Source of the DNA: Chryseobacterium vrystaatense
GTDB taxonomy: Bacteria > Bacteroidota > Bacteroidia > Flavobacteriales > Weeksellaceae
DNA length: 64,000 nt
Reading direction: 5' to 3'
Assembly: GCF_000737765.1 (NCBI RefSeq)
Contig: NZ_JPRI01000012.1
Coordinates: forward strand, 538,606-602,605
The notes beneath the pieces were generated by a model. That model made no database searches, was not told the DNA's origin, and saw only the letters and a program-made list of their open reading frames with translations. Position numbers and translations under genes: made by a program. Shown here piece after piece: positions 45,949-55,296 of this stretch; position 1 is the stretch's first letter, and every line of letters starts with the position of its first letter.

Positions 45949-46305
45949 ATGGACCAGATAAAAAAAGCTATAGAGCAATTCATTAAAGGTGGTGATCAAA
46001 GAGATACACAGCTACTTGAACAGGTTATTCACCCAAGCTACCAAAATGTTCAGGACGGATTTTTTGATCAGCCGGGAATTTTTGTCATTCCTAAAGAAGA
46101 GTACATCAGCCTGGTTCGTGATAAAAAATTTGGCGGCCAACCGCGAACCATATTGTATCACTCTTTGGAAGAGAAAAATAATATTGCTTATGCCAAAGTT
46201 TCTTTGGAAAGTCCGGTTCTGAAATTTTCTTCACTCATTACCTGTGTCCGGGAAAATGGAAAGTGGCAGGTGATAGGGAATGTTCCGGTGATAGAACGGA
46301 AATAA
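45949..46305 (+). CDS. NTF2-like (lumazine-binding-like) protein
   Basis: 118 residues, single NTF2/SnoaL-fold domain: an N-terminal helix pair (IKKAIEQFIKGGDQRDTQLLEQVIHP) then antiparallel strands (IAYAKVSLESP, ITCVRENGKWQVIGNVPV). It resembles the putative lumazine-binding family. It starts 2 bp after azoR and is surely co-transcribed. ECF41 sigma factors themselves carry an NTF2-like C-terminal domain, so a stand-alone NTF2 protein in the same operon may bind the same small molecule; that link is inferred. Confidence 0.82.
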   Translation: MDQIKKAIEQFIKGGDQRDTQLLEQVIHPSYQNVQDGFFDQPGIFVIPKEEYISLVRDKKFGGQPRTILYHSLEEKNNIAYAKVSLESPVLKFSSLITCVRENGKWQVIGNVPVIERK

Positions 46306-46313
46306 CTTATAGA

Positions 46314-46364
46314 CCTGTATTAAAAGATTTTACCTGAAACATAAAACCTTTTAATACAGGTTTT
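46314..46364 (+). terminator. Terminator of the azoR operon
   Basis: CCTGTATTAAAAG and CTTTTAATACAGG (13-bp arms) enclose a roughly 20-nt loop and are followed by TTTTA. A second 8-bp hairpin, TTTTACGG-AAAC-CCGTAAAA, follows at 46361-46380. Confidence 0.7.
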
Positions 46365-46443
46365 ACGGAAACCCGTAAAACAATCCTGTTAAAATCTGGT
46401 ATTTTTGAATCAGAGAGAACAGTAACCTGTAAAATTATTAATC

Positions 46444-47592
46444 ATGGCCTGGAGCTATAGAAAAAGAATCAAGGTAATACCCGGAGTACACCTTAATATC
46501 AGCAAAAGAGGAATATCAACATCGATCGGCGTAAAAGGAGCAAGTATTAACTTCAGCAAATCAGGAACAAGACTCAACACTCATGTTCTTGGATTTTCAA
46601 ATAGCTTTCAACTTTCCGGTTCAAACTCAAGATCAAAATCGAGATCAAATTTAAATTTATCTCCAGTGCAGCCTTCCCAGCCCAACGTCAACATACCCGT
46701 TTTTTTTGAGGACACTATTTTCAGCGCCGATGTCCATGAAATTACGAGTCAAAATATGCAGGGAATTAAGGAAGCTATTATCTTAGCACAAAAACAGAAG
46801 GCAGAACTGACAGCTGATCTAAAAAAGATTAAGAGAACTTTATCCTTCACAAAAACCAAAAAGATATTAGGCTATCTTTTTATTTACGGACTGATTAATA
46901 AAAACATTATTCCACAACTCAATACAGATATTACTGCCCAACAGGAAGCTATTGACAGCACGAACGATATAATCGAGAAATGTTATGTGAATCTTGAAGT
47001 AGACTTCGACAATGACATCAGATCCAAATTTGAAGATGTTTATGAATGCTTCAAGAAACTTACCGGATCTAAAAAGATCTGGGATATTACGAGTGCTCAT
47101 TTCCAAGATAGAGTCGCTGCACGCTCATCCGCCAGTAAGCTTGTTAGTAGAAAGGAGGTTAAATTTTCTTTGAAATCGCTTCCTTATATAAAGTCAGATT
47201 ATCCGGCTTTGTACTTAAAAAATGCAAACGGAGCTGACCTTTATTTCTACCCCACTTTCGTTGTCATGTACACCAATGACAATCATTTTGGCATTATCGG
47301 AATAGACGAACTGAAGCTTTATCATTCTTCATTACGCTTTACTGAAGAATCCGAAGTGCCTGCTGATACAAAAATCATAGACAGGACATGGGCTAAAGTC
47401 AACAAAAACGGAACCCGCGACAAAAGATTCAAAAGTAATTATCAGATTCCAGTAGTTCGTTATGGCCATATCAAAATGAATACAGATACAGGACTTAATG
47501 AGGAGTATCAATTCAGCAATTATGAACTGGCAGAACAGTTTGGAAAGGCATTTAAAATATATCAGTCTGAATTCCTGTCTAAAGTGTTTTAA
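46444..47592 (+). CDS. DUF4236 domain protein
   Basis: 382 residues. Residues 2-55 (WSYRKRIKVIPGVHLNISKR, GISTSIG, GASINFSKSGTRLN) are a textbook DUF4236 module. A Ser-rich linker (60-80), a coiled-coil-prone region (100-150) and a C-terminal domain of about 230 residues rich in Lys and aromatic residues follow. DUF4236 proteins have unknown function and often occur in accessory regions. The gene is alone between the azoR operon terminator and the convergent lipoprotein gene. Confidence 0.82.
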   Translation: MAWSYRKRIKVIPGVHLNISKRGISTSIGVKGASINFSKSGTRLNTHVLGFSNSFQLSGSNSRSKSRSNLNLSPVQPSQPNVNIPVFFEDTIFSADVHEITSQNMQGIKEAIILAQKQKAELTADLKKIKRTLSFTKTKKILGYLFIYGLINKNIIPQLNTDITAQQEAIDSTNDIIEKCYVNLEVDFDNDIRSKFEDVYECFKKLTGSKKIWDITSAHFQDRVAARSSASKLVSRKEVKFSLKSLPYIKSDYPALYLKNANGADLYFYPTFVVMYTNDNHFGIIGIDELKLYHSSLRFTEESEVPADTKIIDRTWAKVNKNGTRDKRFKSNYQIPVVRYGHIKMNTDTGLNEEYQFSNYELAEQFGKAFKIYQSEFLSKVF

Positions 47593-47780
47593 AATCATAT
47601 GCCGTGAATGATAGCTGGACATATAATGAGTTTAACTTTAATTTTTGGGACCAAGTATAATATAATGTACTGATAAGGTTTTATTTTGTTTATATAGATT
47701 CAGAATTAAGAAGATTTCAGTATATAAATTTTAATTTTAATCCTTCTTCAAAAACTGTAATTGACTATAAAATGTGTTTA

Positions 47781-48227
47781 TCAGTCTTTTTCCCAACCGA
47801 TATGATTTTTTAATGGAGCAAGATTATATATCTTATTAAATCCTATAGGTTTGTAAAACATTAAAGTAATTACTAGATCTTTTGTTAGATTATTAGGATC
47901 ATTTTTTTTTGCTATAACATACTGAACATACTTTTGTTTATTTCCAGCAAATATTACGGTTGTATCTTTAATTTTAAAGTCTTTTAACAAAACATTATTA
48001 AGATTTATTTTTGCATAGTTTTTATGAAGAAAATATAGATCAGCTTGCATGGCTCCACTATAATCTTCACTTTCATCAAAAAGATTTTTGTATGCCTTCA
48101 TGTCATTGTCTCTTACTGCATTCCAATATTTACTAACTGTTTGTTCTATTTGTTCCTTATCTTTTTGATCTTGAGATACACAACTTACCAAAAGAAAAAG
48201 AATTAAAACGGCTGTTATTGTTTTCAT
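47781..48227 (-). CDS. NTF2-like lipoprotein, candidate immunity protein of the second RHS locus
   Basis: 148 residues. The lipoprotein signal MKTITAVLILFLLVSC is followed by an NTF2/SnoaL-like domain beginning QIEQTVSKYWNAVRDNDMKA. Its ATG overlaps the RHS stop codon by one base (TAATG), so translation is coupled to the 1220-residue RHS protein. A small periplasmic lipoprotein in this position is the usual layout for an immunity or anti-self partner of an exported toxin, but no toxin activity is established. Confidence 0.68.
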   Translation of the reverse strand: MKTITAVLILFLLVSCVSQDQKDKEQIEQTVSKYWNAVRDNDMKAYKNLFDESEDYSGAMQADLYFLHKNYAKINLNNVLLKDFKIKDTTVIFAGNKQKYVQYVIAKKNDPNNLTKDLVITLMFYKPIGFNKIYNLAPLKNHIGWEKD

Positions 48228-51200
48228 TATTGTTGAATATTTTTATTTATTAACTGTTGATCAAGAGGCTGAATAGGAATGCCATTATCTTTCATAATCT
48301 GGGTTCCATTTTGAATTATTAAAGAGTTAGGCATTAATCCCGCATTAGAGTCAGGTAGAGTCCCATCATAAACATAATTAACTACATCATTTCTCGTTTG
48401 TTGATTCATCTCAATTCCACTAGAATCCACATAATTGATTGCATCATCCATCCTCATTGCTTGTCCTTCAATTACCTTAACATCTTTTGATGCCTGCACA
48501 TAATTACCCATACTTTTAACTGCATCAGGAATATTAGCACCTAACTGAATTAAAGCAGCAATCTCTCTTACCCCAAGATCTGTAGCTACTGTCTTATCTA
48601 CAGCGGTTTGTTTAAGGTTCCACATCTCTGCACCTGTTTTTGTAGTGGTTGGTCTCTGACGATCACTTGCCACCGGATAATCTTTCATGTTTTGCAATTG
48701 AGCGTCCCCCACCAAAGGTCCATTATATTTATATGAATTTAATTTTAATCCTGTTGTTCCAGAAGACATTCTTGCTCCTCCTGGATTATATCCATTTGTT
48801 GATAACCCTATACCTCCCGCTGTGAATGCGGCTCGTCCATTACTTATTTGAGAAATTGGAGCCCGCTTTACTTTCATATCATTTCCATGAATAGCAAAAA
48901 ATCCAGTATGATTCTTTAATAATTCCAAACCTTCTAGCTCAACGCCCATTCCTAATTTATTTTCTTGGAAAGCATAAGTACTATTATAAGGGAATTGTTC
49001 AGAAAGAGGATCCACGCTGAAAAACCTCCCTACATCAGACATATATTGACGCCATTTGTAAGCATAAAAACCTGTTTCCTGTAATTCCTGTCCTTGCATT
49101 TTATAGCTTTTATACGATCCTACCCCAAAGAATGCATTCCCTGTTTTTAAGTGATTCATCCCAAAAGGATAATAATCATTAGCATCCACAATCTCTAAAT
49201 TACCGTTATTATTTCTTCCATAAGATATACGAATGTTCCCCACCTGATCCTTATAGCTATAAATATATTGATTTTTGGCATAATCATAAAATCCTTCTGA
49301 TGTGGGGAAAAACTGTAAGTCAGGAGTTTTTGCAGGTGTAAGTATTCCACCACCTCCAAGGGGCGGGTCAACCGTTGGATCAGGAATTCCGATCAGAGTA
49401 AAGGCCTGTGGTTCAAATGCGTGTTTTGACATCATTACCATTTCAGAACTTTCTCCTGTACCTCCCGAACTTACAGATTTATAATACTGAAATCCATCTA
49501 AATAATCCGTTGTCTGCATAGTGGTGTCAGTTCCTGCAAAACCTACCGAGCTCTTAACATTCTCTTTTCTGAGCTTCACGCCGTCAGCACGGTATTTTGT
49601 ACTAATCTGGGTAGTGATCTGGTCAACACCTATATTAATTTTGTTCGGAAGGTTCAAATAATTGTAACCTATTCCAGTAATCTGTTTATCCATCATACTG
49701 GTCATATTTCCGTTGGTATCATAATCAATAGGAAAACCAGCTGTTCCCTCATACCCGGTCTTGTTTCCGCTGATATCTTTGATTTTCACAGCCTGGTTCC
49801 CAGTATAGGTATAATCCAGATGATCAATTACAGTAGCGGTATTGTTTCCGTATTCCATTACGGATGTTCTGTACAGATTGATCACATTTCCATTCAGATC
49901 GTAGGCCAGTGATTCTATATTTTCTTTACTGTAAGGATTCTGTGGATTCTGGTAATATCCTGCGGTCAGCCTGTTCAATGAATCATATGCATATCCATAT
50001 CTCTTAGGGAGCAAAGAAGGGTTGGCTCCTATGGATTCTATCGCACGCCAGTCTATTTCTGCAATATTTCCATTGTATTTCGCTTTGACATCTTTTCCCA
50101 AAAACAACGTCTGGTCCGGATTGGTAATTCCTTCTTTCTGATTGTATTTAATTTTATAGGAAAACAGCTTTCCTCCCAAATCGGGAATAGTCATCTGATC
50201 TTTATTGATGCCGGACATCCAACCTCGGATATTATAGGTATAATCAATGCTCTGCAGATTGTTTCCTACTTTCTTATTTTTGAGCTGGGACAATTCGTTA
50301 TAGCTGTTTTCGGCTAATAGCTGTTCCGGTTTGTCATCGACCTGATGGTAATGTTCTTTCAGTCTGTTTTGATGGTCATAGACAAATCGTTCTTTAACAG
50401 TTATTCCTGATTCACCAGGTTTTCGCAGGTGATAGGTATTGATATTCTGCGGAACTCCTGCAAAATCCAGCTTGGATTCTGTTTGTGTATAGCCTCCCAA
50501 ATGGTTAATAGAATAGGTTCCGACTACACGCCCTCTCGTATCGTAATAGGTGTAATTCTTGGTCCAGTTGTCATCTTCAATATTCTTTACAAAACTCATT
50601 ACCGGAAGTCCTTTGGTACTTTTCCCATCGGTAACGGTTCCTGTAAGAATAGACTCTCCCAAAACATCTGATATAGATGGATTAAAGCTGTAAGCGGGAT
50701 AAGAATCATAATAATTCAGAGACAGTAAAGTGACCCACTTGGAAGAATTGGGATAGCTGGTATCCGGATTTCCATAATACACATCCATTCCCTGTCTTTC
50801 AAAAAATACGGTATTGAGCCTGTTGACATTATTGGAGCTATACCCATCCACAATATTCTGTTCAGCAATTCTGATACTCCCAGGTGTTGTTCCTGTATTA
50901 CCTGTTGCGAGTCCTGTAATAGCTGTTCTTCCAAACTGATCGTACTTGGTATAAAGCCATTGTCCTTTTTTCCGCAGTTCAGCATCCTGAGTTCCTACCA
51001 GTCTGTCCTGTTTATCATAAATCATCGTTTCCCAATCTTTACCCGGAAGTTTCTTTTCTACCAGACGGTTTCTGCCATCATAGCGATATTCATAGGCCAG
51101 ATTATCCTGATCTGCCTGGCTCCAGCTTTTGATTTTAGCTAATAACGGCGGAACAACAAAAGCAAGCTGATTGTATTCATTGTATACATAATAGGTATCT

Positions 51201-51889
51201 GCATTTTCTGAGGCACTCACTACTTTTCGCAGCAGTATAACCTGACCTCTGCCATTTTTGAACTCAATGGTTTGGTTTCCGTCTTCATCGATAACCGTAT
51301 TTTTATAGAGCTGTGCATCCTGATATATTCCGGCATGGGAAGGAGTGCTTTTAGTGGCACCGTTTTCCCAGATGGTAGTGGTAGAAAACTTCTTTACAGC
51401 ATCTGCTGTGGTAACCGCATCATACCAAAAAGCAACAGGTTTATCCTCCCAGGCATTTCCAACCGGTCTTTGTGCAATGATCCTGTCTAATGGGGAGTTC
51501 TGAAATACTTTCTCGGAGAAGATCTTTTCAGACCCATAAATATCAGGCTCGGTAGCATTGGCTAACGAAGAAGGGACAATAGCCCCGTTCAGCGTTCCCG
51601 CCTGAGGAACGGGAAGGAAGTCTTTGGCCTGTCTTCCGAATGCATCATATTCGATATGCGTGACCACATCTCTTCCGAGAGGTGAAGCTTTTACATTAAC
51701 GATTTGCTTTGGCCTTCCTAACCCGTCAAAATACTGAACCGTTTCAGCTGTTTTTGTAGACTGGCCCGAGGCATTATAATCAAGATAGGTTTTGGACTGG
51801 ATATAGTTTTCTGTAGAAGTTGGACCTGTTTGGCACAGTATAAGACCTGAGGTGCATAACAGACCCATTGGGATAGCTATCTTTTTCAT
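48227..51889 (-). CDS. RHS-repeat protein (DUF6443), unrecognised C-terminal region
   Basis: 1220 residues. A signal peptide (about residues 1-20) is followed by a DUF6443 N-terminus nearly identical in plan to the first RHS protein (TVQYFDGLGRPKQIV, SPLGRD). YD repeats cover about 200-880, and the RHS core ends near residue 989 (DVGRFFSVDPLSEQFPYNST). The last 231 residues match no family I know: a Gly/Ser-rich stretch, then IAALIQLGANIPDAVKSMG and NQQTRNDVVNYVYDG. In RHS proteins this is where the variable effector sits. It has no large partner gene beside it, unlike the first RHS gene, and overlaps the NTF2-like lipoprotein gene. Confidence 0.85.
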   Translation of the reverse strand: MKKIAIPMGLLCTSGLILCQTGPTSTENYIQSKTYLDYNASGQSTKTAETVQYFDGLGRPKQIVNVKASPLGRDVVTHIEYDAFGRQAKDFLPVPQAGTLNGAIVPSSLANATEPDIYGSEKIFSEKVFQNSPLDRIIAQRPVGNAWEDKPVAFWYDAVTTADAVKKFSTTTIWENGATKSTPSHAGIYQDAQLYKNTVIDEDGNQTIEFKNGRGQVILLRKVVSASENADTYYVYNEYNQLAFVVPPLLAKIKSWSQADQDNLAYEYRYDGRNRLVEKKLPGKDWETMIYDKQDRLVGTQDAELRKKGQWLYTKYDQFGRTAITGLATGNTGTTPGSIRIAEQNIVDGYSSNNVNRLNTVFFERQGMDVYYGNPDTSYPNSSKWVTLLSLNYYDSYPAYSFNPSISDVLGESILTGTVTDGKSTKGLPVMSFVKNIEDDNWTKNYTYYDTRGRVVGTYSINHLGGYTQTESKLDFAGVPQNINTYHLRKPGESGITVKERFVYDHQNRLKEHYHQVDDKPEQLLAENSYNELSQLKNKKVGNNLQSIDYTYNIRGWMSGINKDQMTIPDLGGKLFSYKIKYNQKEGITNPDQTLFLGKDVKAKYNGNIAEIDWRAIESIGANPSLLPKRYGYAYDSLNRLTAGYYQNPQNPYSKENIESLAYDLNGNVINLYRTSVMEYGNNTATVIDHLDYTYTGNQAVKIKDISGNKTGYEGTAGFPIDYDTNGNMTSMMDKQITGIGYNYLNLPNKINIGVDQITTQISTKYRADGVKLRKENVKSSVGFAGTDTTMQTTDYLDGFQYYKSVSSGGTGESSEMVMMSKHAFEPQAFTLIGIPDPTVDPPLGGGGILTPAKTPDLQFFPTSEGFYDYAKNQYIYSYKDQVGNIRISYGRNNNGNLEIVDANDYYPFGMNHLKTGNAFFGVGSYKSYKMQGQELQETGFYAYKWRQYMSDVGRFFSVDPLSEQFPYNSTYAFQENKLGMGVELEGLELLKNHTGFFAIHGNDMKVKRAPISQISNGRAAFTAGGIGLSTNGYNPGGARMSSGTTGLKLNSYKYNGPLVGDAQLQNMKDYPVASDRQRPTTTKTGAEMWNLKQTAVDKTVATDLGVREIAALIQLGANIPDAVKSMGNYVQASKDVKVIEGQAMRMDDAINYVDSSGIEMNQQTRNDVVNYVYDGTLPDSNAGLMPNSLIIQNGTQIMKDNGIPIQPLDQQLINKNIQQ

Positions 51890-52087
51890 CGTTGTATTGT
51901 TTTTGTGAAATCTAATGCTTTACAAAAGCATCAGTCAATACATGATCCCCAATTGGTGAATATTTGTAGTTACTTAATTTATTATGATGAATAATTTAAG
52001 GCTTTAACCTTTTAATATAGTATTACTTAAACAAAATTAAACAGGTAAAATGGTAAAATCTCATAAAATAGAGTGGTTTGGCAAAAC

Positions 52088-52118
52088 AATAAGTCCGGAT
52101 TTTTTATCCGGACTTATT
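52088..52118 (-). terminator. Terminator downstream of the polysaccharide lyase gene
   Basis: AATAAGTCCGGAT-TTTTT-ATCCGGACTTATT, perfect 13-bp arms, about 40 bp beyond the lyase stop codon. It isolates the lyase from the RHS gene that follows on the same strand. Confidence 0.85.
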
Positions 52119-52155
52119 TACATTAACATAGTATCATTTAAAATCTCAAAAAAAT

Positions 52156-54936
52156 CTAGTCTTTAATTAATTTCCTGCATTGTCCGCCGATGCATATGAG
52201 GTACCATCCTTTTTCAACGGTTCCCAAATTAAGATCGAGCGTATTGTTATGTTCTGTAACCTTAATTTTTGATGTGATATCATTTCCTGCTCTATCCATT
52301 ATTTTGATATTTTCGGCACTGCCCTTCTTCAGCACAATCTTTACATTCTCTTTGGCAGGATTTGGGTAAACTGTAAAAACATCCTGCTCTCTGCCTGATT
52401 CTGCTTCGAGGCTGTTTAAGAATGTTTCCGGGACCAGGCTTGTCTGAATGGTGATGCCGTTGATGGTACTAAACGTTACTTCCGTTGTATTTCCTGTTAT
52501 TACAGTGGTTATGTTATTTGCAGGAAACTCCGGTTTCCATTTTCCAGCCAGCTTGAGCTTTACAGGAACAATCTGAGGTACCCTGTAGAGACGGGATGCT
52601 GTTCCGGTTATCTGTGAATAGGTAAATGCTTCATTGTCATTCAACAGACCCAGATTCGGATTGGTAAGACTTACTTTCAGCTTACTGCCTGCATTAAGAG
52701 CTTGAGTCATTACGACTGAAGGCTTATCTGCAGAGATCACAGCATCGGACTGAAAAACAGAGGTTGCATCAAAAATCACATAATTATAGGTGTTATCCTC
52801 TACGAATTTCACAACATGTGCTTTTTCATTCTGCTGGATGACCTCAAAATAATCTGTGAGGTGATCTGCAAAATTCTGTGTTGCAGAAGTTCCTCCCTGA
52901 AGAAGAATCCCATAACGGTAGCGACCTGAGGAAGGAGCTGTACCGTGATCTATATAAGCTGTTGTATAATCTCCCTGAGTATCTGCAGTATTGGAATAGT
53001 TACGTGACTGCTGGGTACTTCTTTTAATGACTACAGAACCTGTGTAAGATCCGGCAGGTATCACAAAACCGTTACCCACAGCATCTGTGGCCCATACACT
53101 TCCTGAGCTCTGCGAAAAATTGACATTTAATCCGCTCTGCGGTACTCCATTGATCGTTGTAGCGGTAGAAGCGGTTGGCAGCCCGGTCTGGAAAACGGTC
53201 GTATGTATGGGATTCGTTCCACCCGCATCTTTAAGATCTGACCCCAGACTTAATGCTTTATCTTTAAAGAAAAATACTGTTTTCAGGACAGACATTCCTG
53301 TGGGAGAATTGATGTCCTTATAATCCATTGCAAAAACACCATGGTTGTCCAGAGAAGCATGGGCAAGAAAATTTTTGCCGTTAAATTCTCTGCTTACTCC
53401 TGATGATATCCCACTGAGAGGAAGAAAGGCCGCGGTAACACCTGGTATATGTGCCCAGTCCCAGCCATCATCTGTCACTGCTCCCTGAGCATTGGCTACG
53501 CCCAAACCATTGGAAAGACGCGTCTTCGGTGAACCTGCAGATAAAATCTCCATAGCTCCTGCAGAAGTATATCTTCCGAAAAGATTTTCCGAGTCACTGT
53601 TTTCATAATGCCAGATATGTTTACTGGTTCCTTTTACAGCAATTTGATATCCGTTGTATTTATGGACACTCAATCCTGCATAAGGGAAACCGAAATGTCC
53701 CTGTGTAACCGGAACATCGGGAGTGAGTGTATTATTGATTCCGACAGCAATCTGTCCGGCCATGACGGGATTTTTTACACTTAAAGCTCTGTTAAATCCA
53801 GACATATTGTACATCCTTTTAAAGAACTGCCCTGCATCTGCATTCGCTACAGGATCTGCAGCATACCATAAAGCAAAAGCATACTTGTAATCTGAAAGAG
53901 GTGTCGTAGAATTGGGGAAACGTCCGGCCAGCCCCCGTGGCATTTCAAAATCTGCACTGAATTTCCGATAACTCATCAAAGCTGTCTTTAGATGTCCCTG
54001 CGAAATCTGCTTCAGCTCATAGGCGGAACCCTTAAGAATATAATTCATAATAGACATCGAAAAAAGGGCATCTCCACCATAGCTGTTGGCATAAGCCCCT
54101 CTATGATGATACGTGGTGAAATCAGGTTTTATAAAATCTGCCCATCCGTTACCTATTAAAAGAGCATTATCGGTAAAATCTACCAGAAATTTCATATTGG
54201 CCAATTTATCGGCATCCGAATCATCCTGCCCCAAAACGTAACATAACCGGGTTTCTATCAATGCTCTGACGACATCTGTATTAAATCCGGGATTGGTAAA
54301 ATGAAAATTAGGATTATCAGGATCTAAAAAAGAGGTAAGATTGCCCAGAACTCCCATATGATGAGAAAATTCTCCGGCCTGTACCAACTCTTCTTTCATC
54401 AGAAGAACGCATGCTGCATAGGTGAAACAGCGCAGTCCGAAACCTGAATTATTGATATTAACCGTTTCCTGCGAAGCATTTAAACCAAAGTTAAAATTGG
54501 TTGTACTGTTGATTCCCTTGTCTTTGATGTACTTAAAAATCTTTAGAATCAAATCTTTGCCTGCAGCACTGTGGTATTTTGGATTGGATGGCTGCCCGTT
54601 GACCAATGGCCCCTTTAAGTGATAAGACATCACCAGATATAGTAAATGATTATTAACAAGGGTTACCATCGCCCCGTTATCTGTTCCGTTGGTCATATTC
54701 CATACCGGGCCCGGAGCATTGAAATTGTAATTATTGACTACGTTGGTCTCCGCATTATTTCCAAACTGGATGTATCGGTCATACAGACCTTTAACACTTG
54801 TATTGGAATAGGTCGTGACCGTATTGTCGGTGAGCCAGTTGATGTATTTTATTTTTACAGCGTTTACTTCAGTAAGCTGTGCATAAAAGGGAGAGCAGCT
54901 CAGCAATACAAAGGAATATAAAACAGACTTCAGCAT
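52156..54936 (-). CDS. Polysaccharide lyase family 8 (hyaluronate/chondroitin AC lyase-like), T9SS-exported
   Basis: 926 residues. A signal peptide (MLKSVLYSFVLLSCSPFYA) is followed by an alpha-toroid domain (about 25-370). The catalytic His-Tyr stretch YHHRGAYANSYGGDALFS near residues 275-292 has the His about nine residues before the Tyr, as in chondroitin AC lyase. Two beta-sandwich domains (about 380-830) and a C-terminal T9SS type A sorting domain (VYPNPAKENVKIVL ... KGWYLICIGGQCRKLI) complete it. It would cleave uronic-acid polysaccharides such as hyaluronan, chondroitin or xanthan by beta-elimination at the cell surface or outside. No PUL (SusC/D pair) adjoins it. Confidence 0.85.
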   Translation of the reverse strand: MLKSVLYSFVLLSCSPFYAQLTEVNAVKIKYINWLTDNTVTTYSNTSVKGLYDRYIQFGNNAETNVVNNYNFNAPGPVWNMTNGTDNGAMVTLVNNHLLYLVMSYHLKGPLVNGQPSNPKYHSAAGKDLILKIFKYIKDKGINSTTNFNFGLNASQETVNINNSGFGLRCFTYAACVLLMKEELVQAGEFSHHMGVLGNLTSFLDPDNPNFHFTNPGFNTDVVRALIETRLCYVLGQDDSDADKLANMKFLVDFTDNALLIGNGWADFIKPDFTTYHHRGAYANSYGGDALFSMSIMNYILKGSAYELKQISQGHLKTALMSYRKFSADFEMPRGLAGRFPNSTTPLSDYKYAFALWYAADPVANADAGQFFKRMYNMSGFNRALSVKNPVMAGQIAVGINNTLTPDVPVTQGHFGFPYAGLSVHKYNGYQIAVKGTSKHIWHYENSDSENLFGRYTSAGAMEILSAGSPKTRLSNGLGVANAQGAVTDDGWDWAHIPGVTAAFLPLSGISSGVSREFNGKNFLAHASLDNHGVFAMDYKDINSPTGMSVLKTVFFFKDKALSLGSDLKDAGGTNPIHTTVFQTGLPTASTATTINGVPQSGLNVNFSQSSGSVWATDAVGNGFVIPAGSYTGSVVIKRSTQQSRNYSNTADTQGDYTTAYIDHGTAPSSGRYRYGILLQGGTSATQNFADHLTDYFEVIQQNEKAHVVKFVEDNTYNYVIFDATSVFQSDAVISADKPSVVMTQALNAGSKLKVSLTNPNLGLLNDNEAFTYSQITGTASRLYRVPQIVPVKLKLAGKWKPEFPANNITTVITGNTTEVTFSTINGITIQTSLVPETFLNSLEAESGREQDVFTVYPNPAKENVKIVLKKGSAENIKIMDRAGNDITSKIKVTEHNNTLDLNLGTVEKGWYLICIGGQCRKLIKD

Positions 54937-55109
54937 AAGGTTTTGGTTTATTCACAAAGATATGAATATTTACTCTGCTTTTTCTCATCAAATTTATCCT
55001 ATCTATCACATTCCCAAGTTGGTATATGTATAAATAATTTTTAAATTGCTATTAAACGGATAATGAGATACTTCCAAAAAGACAACGATCTGCTGATTTC
55101 TTACTCCCG

Positions 55110-55127
55110 TTATTTCTTAAGAAATAA
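55110..55127. promoter_or_regulatory. 18-bp perfect palindrome
   Basis: TTATTTCTTAAGAAATAA, perfectly self-complementary, midway between two divergent genes. Candidate operator; the regulator is unknown. Confidence 0.35.
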
Positions 55128-55245
55128 GTCTGCGGTTTATTTGATGAATACCGGAATTCTATTTCCTGTTTTCAGGATCAAATTATTTTTCTGAACACTC
55201 CATCCGTTCATAAATCCTTAAAACAATCGTAATCTTAATTTCAGG

Positions 55246-55273
55246 TTGTTTCCCAAACAGACGTTTAATTTTG
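55246..55273 (+). promoter_or_regulatory. Candidate promoter of the TonB receptor-phytase operon
   Basis: TTG at 55246-55248, 17-nt spacer, TAATTTTG (exact TAnnTTTG) at 55266-55273. The predicted start lies about 17 nt before the GTG start codon. Confidence 0.55.
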
Positions 55274-55296
55274 CTCCAATTTAATCTACTGAAAAA

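Larger units (their letters stand above)
54937..55296. other. Divergent intergenic region between lyase and TonB receptor
   Basis: 360 bp without a gene. It holds a promoter for the receptor (55246-55273), an exact minus-strand -7 box TATCTTTG at 54955-54962 facing the lyase gene, and a palindrome at 55110-55127. Confidence 0.6.
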
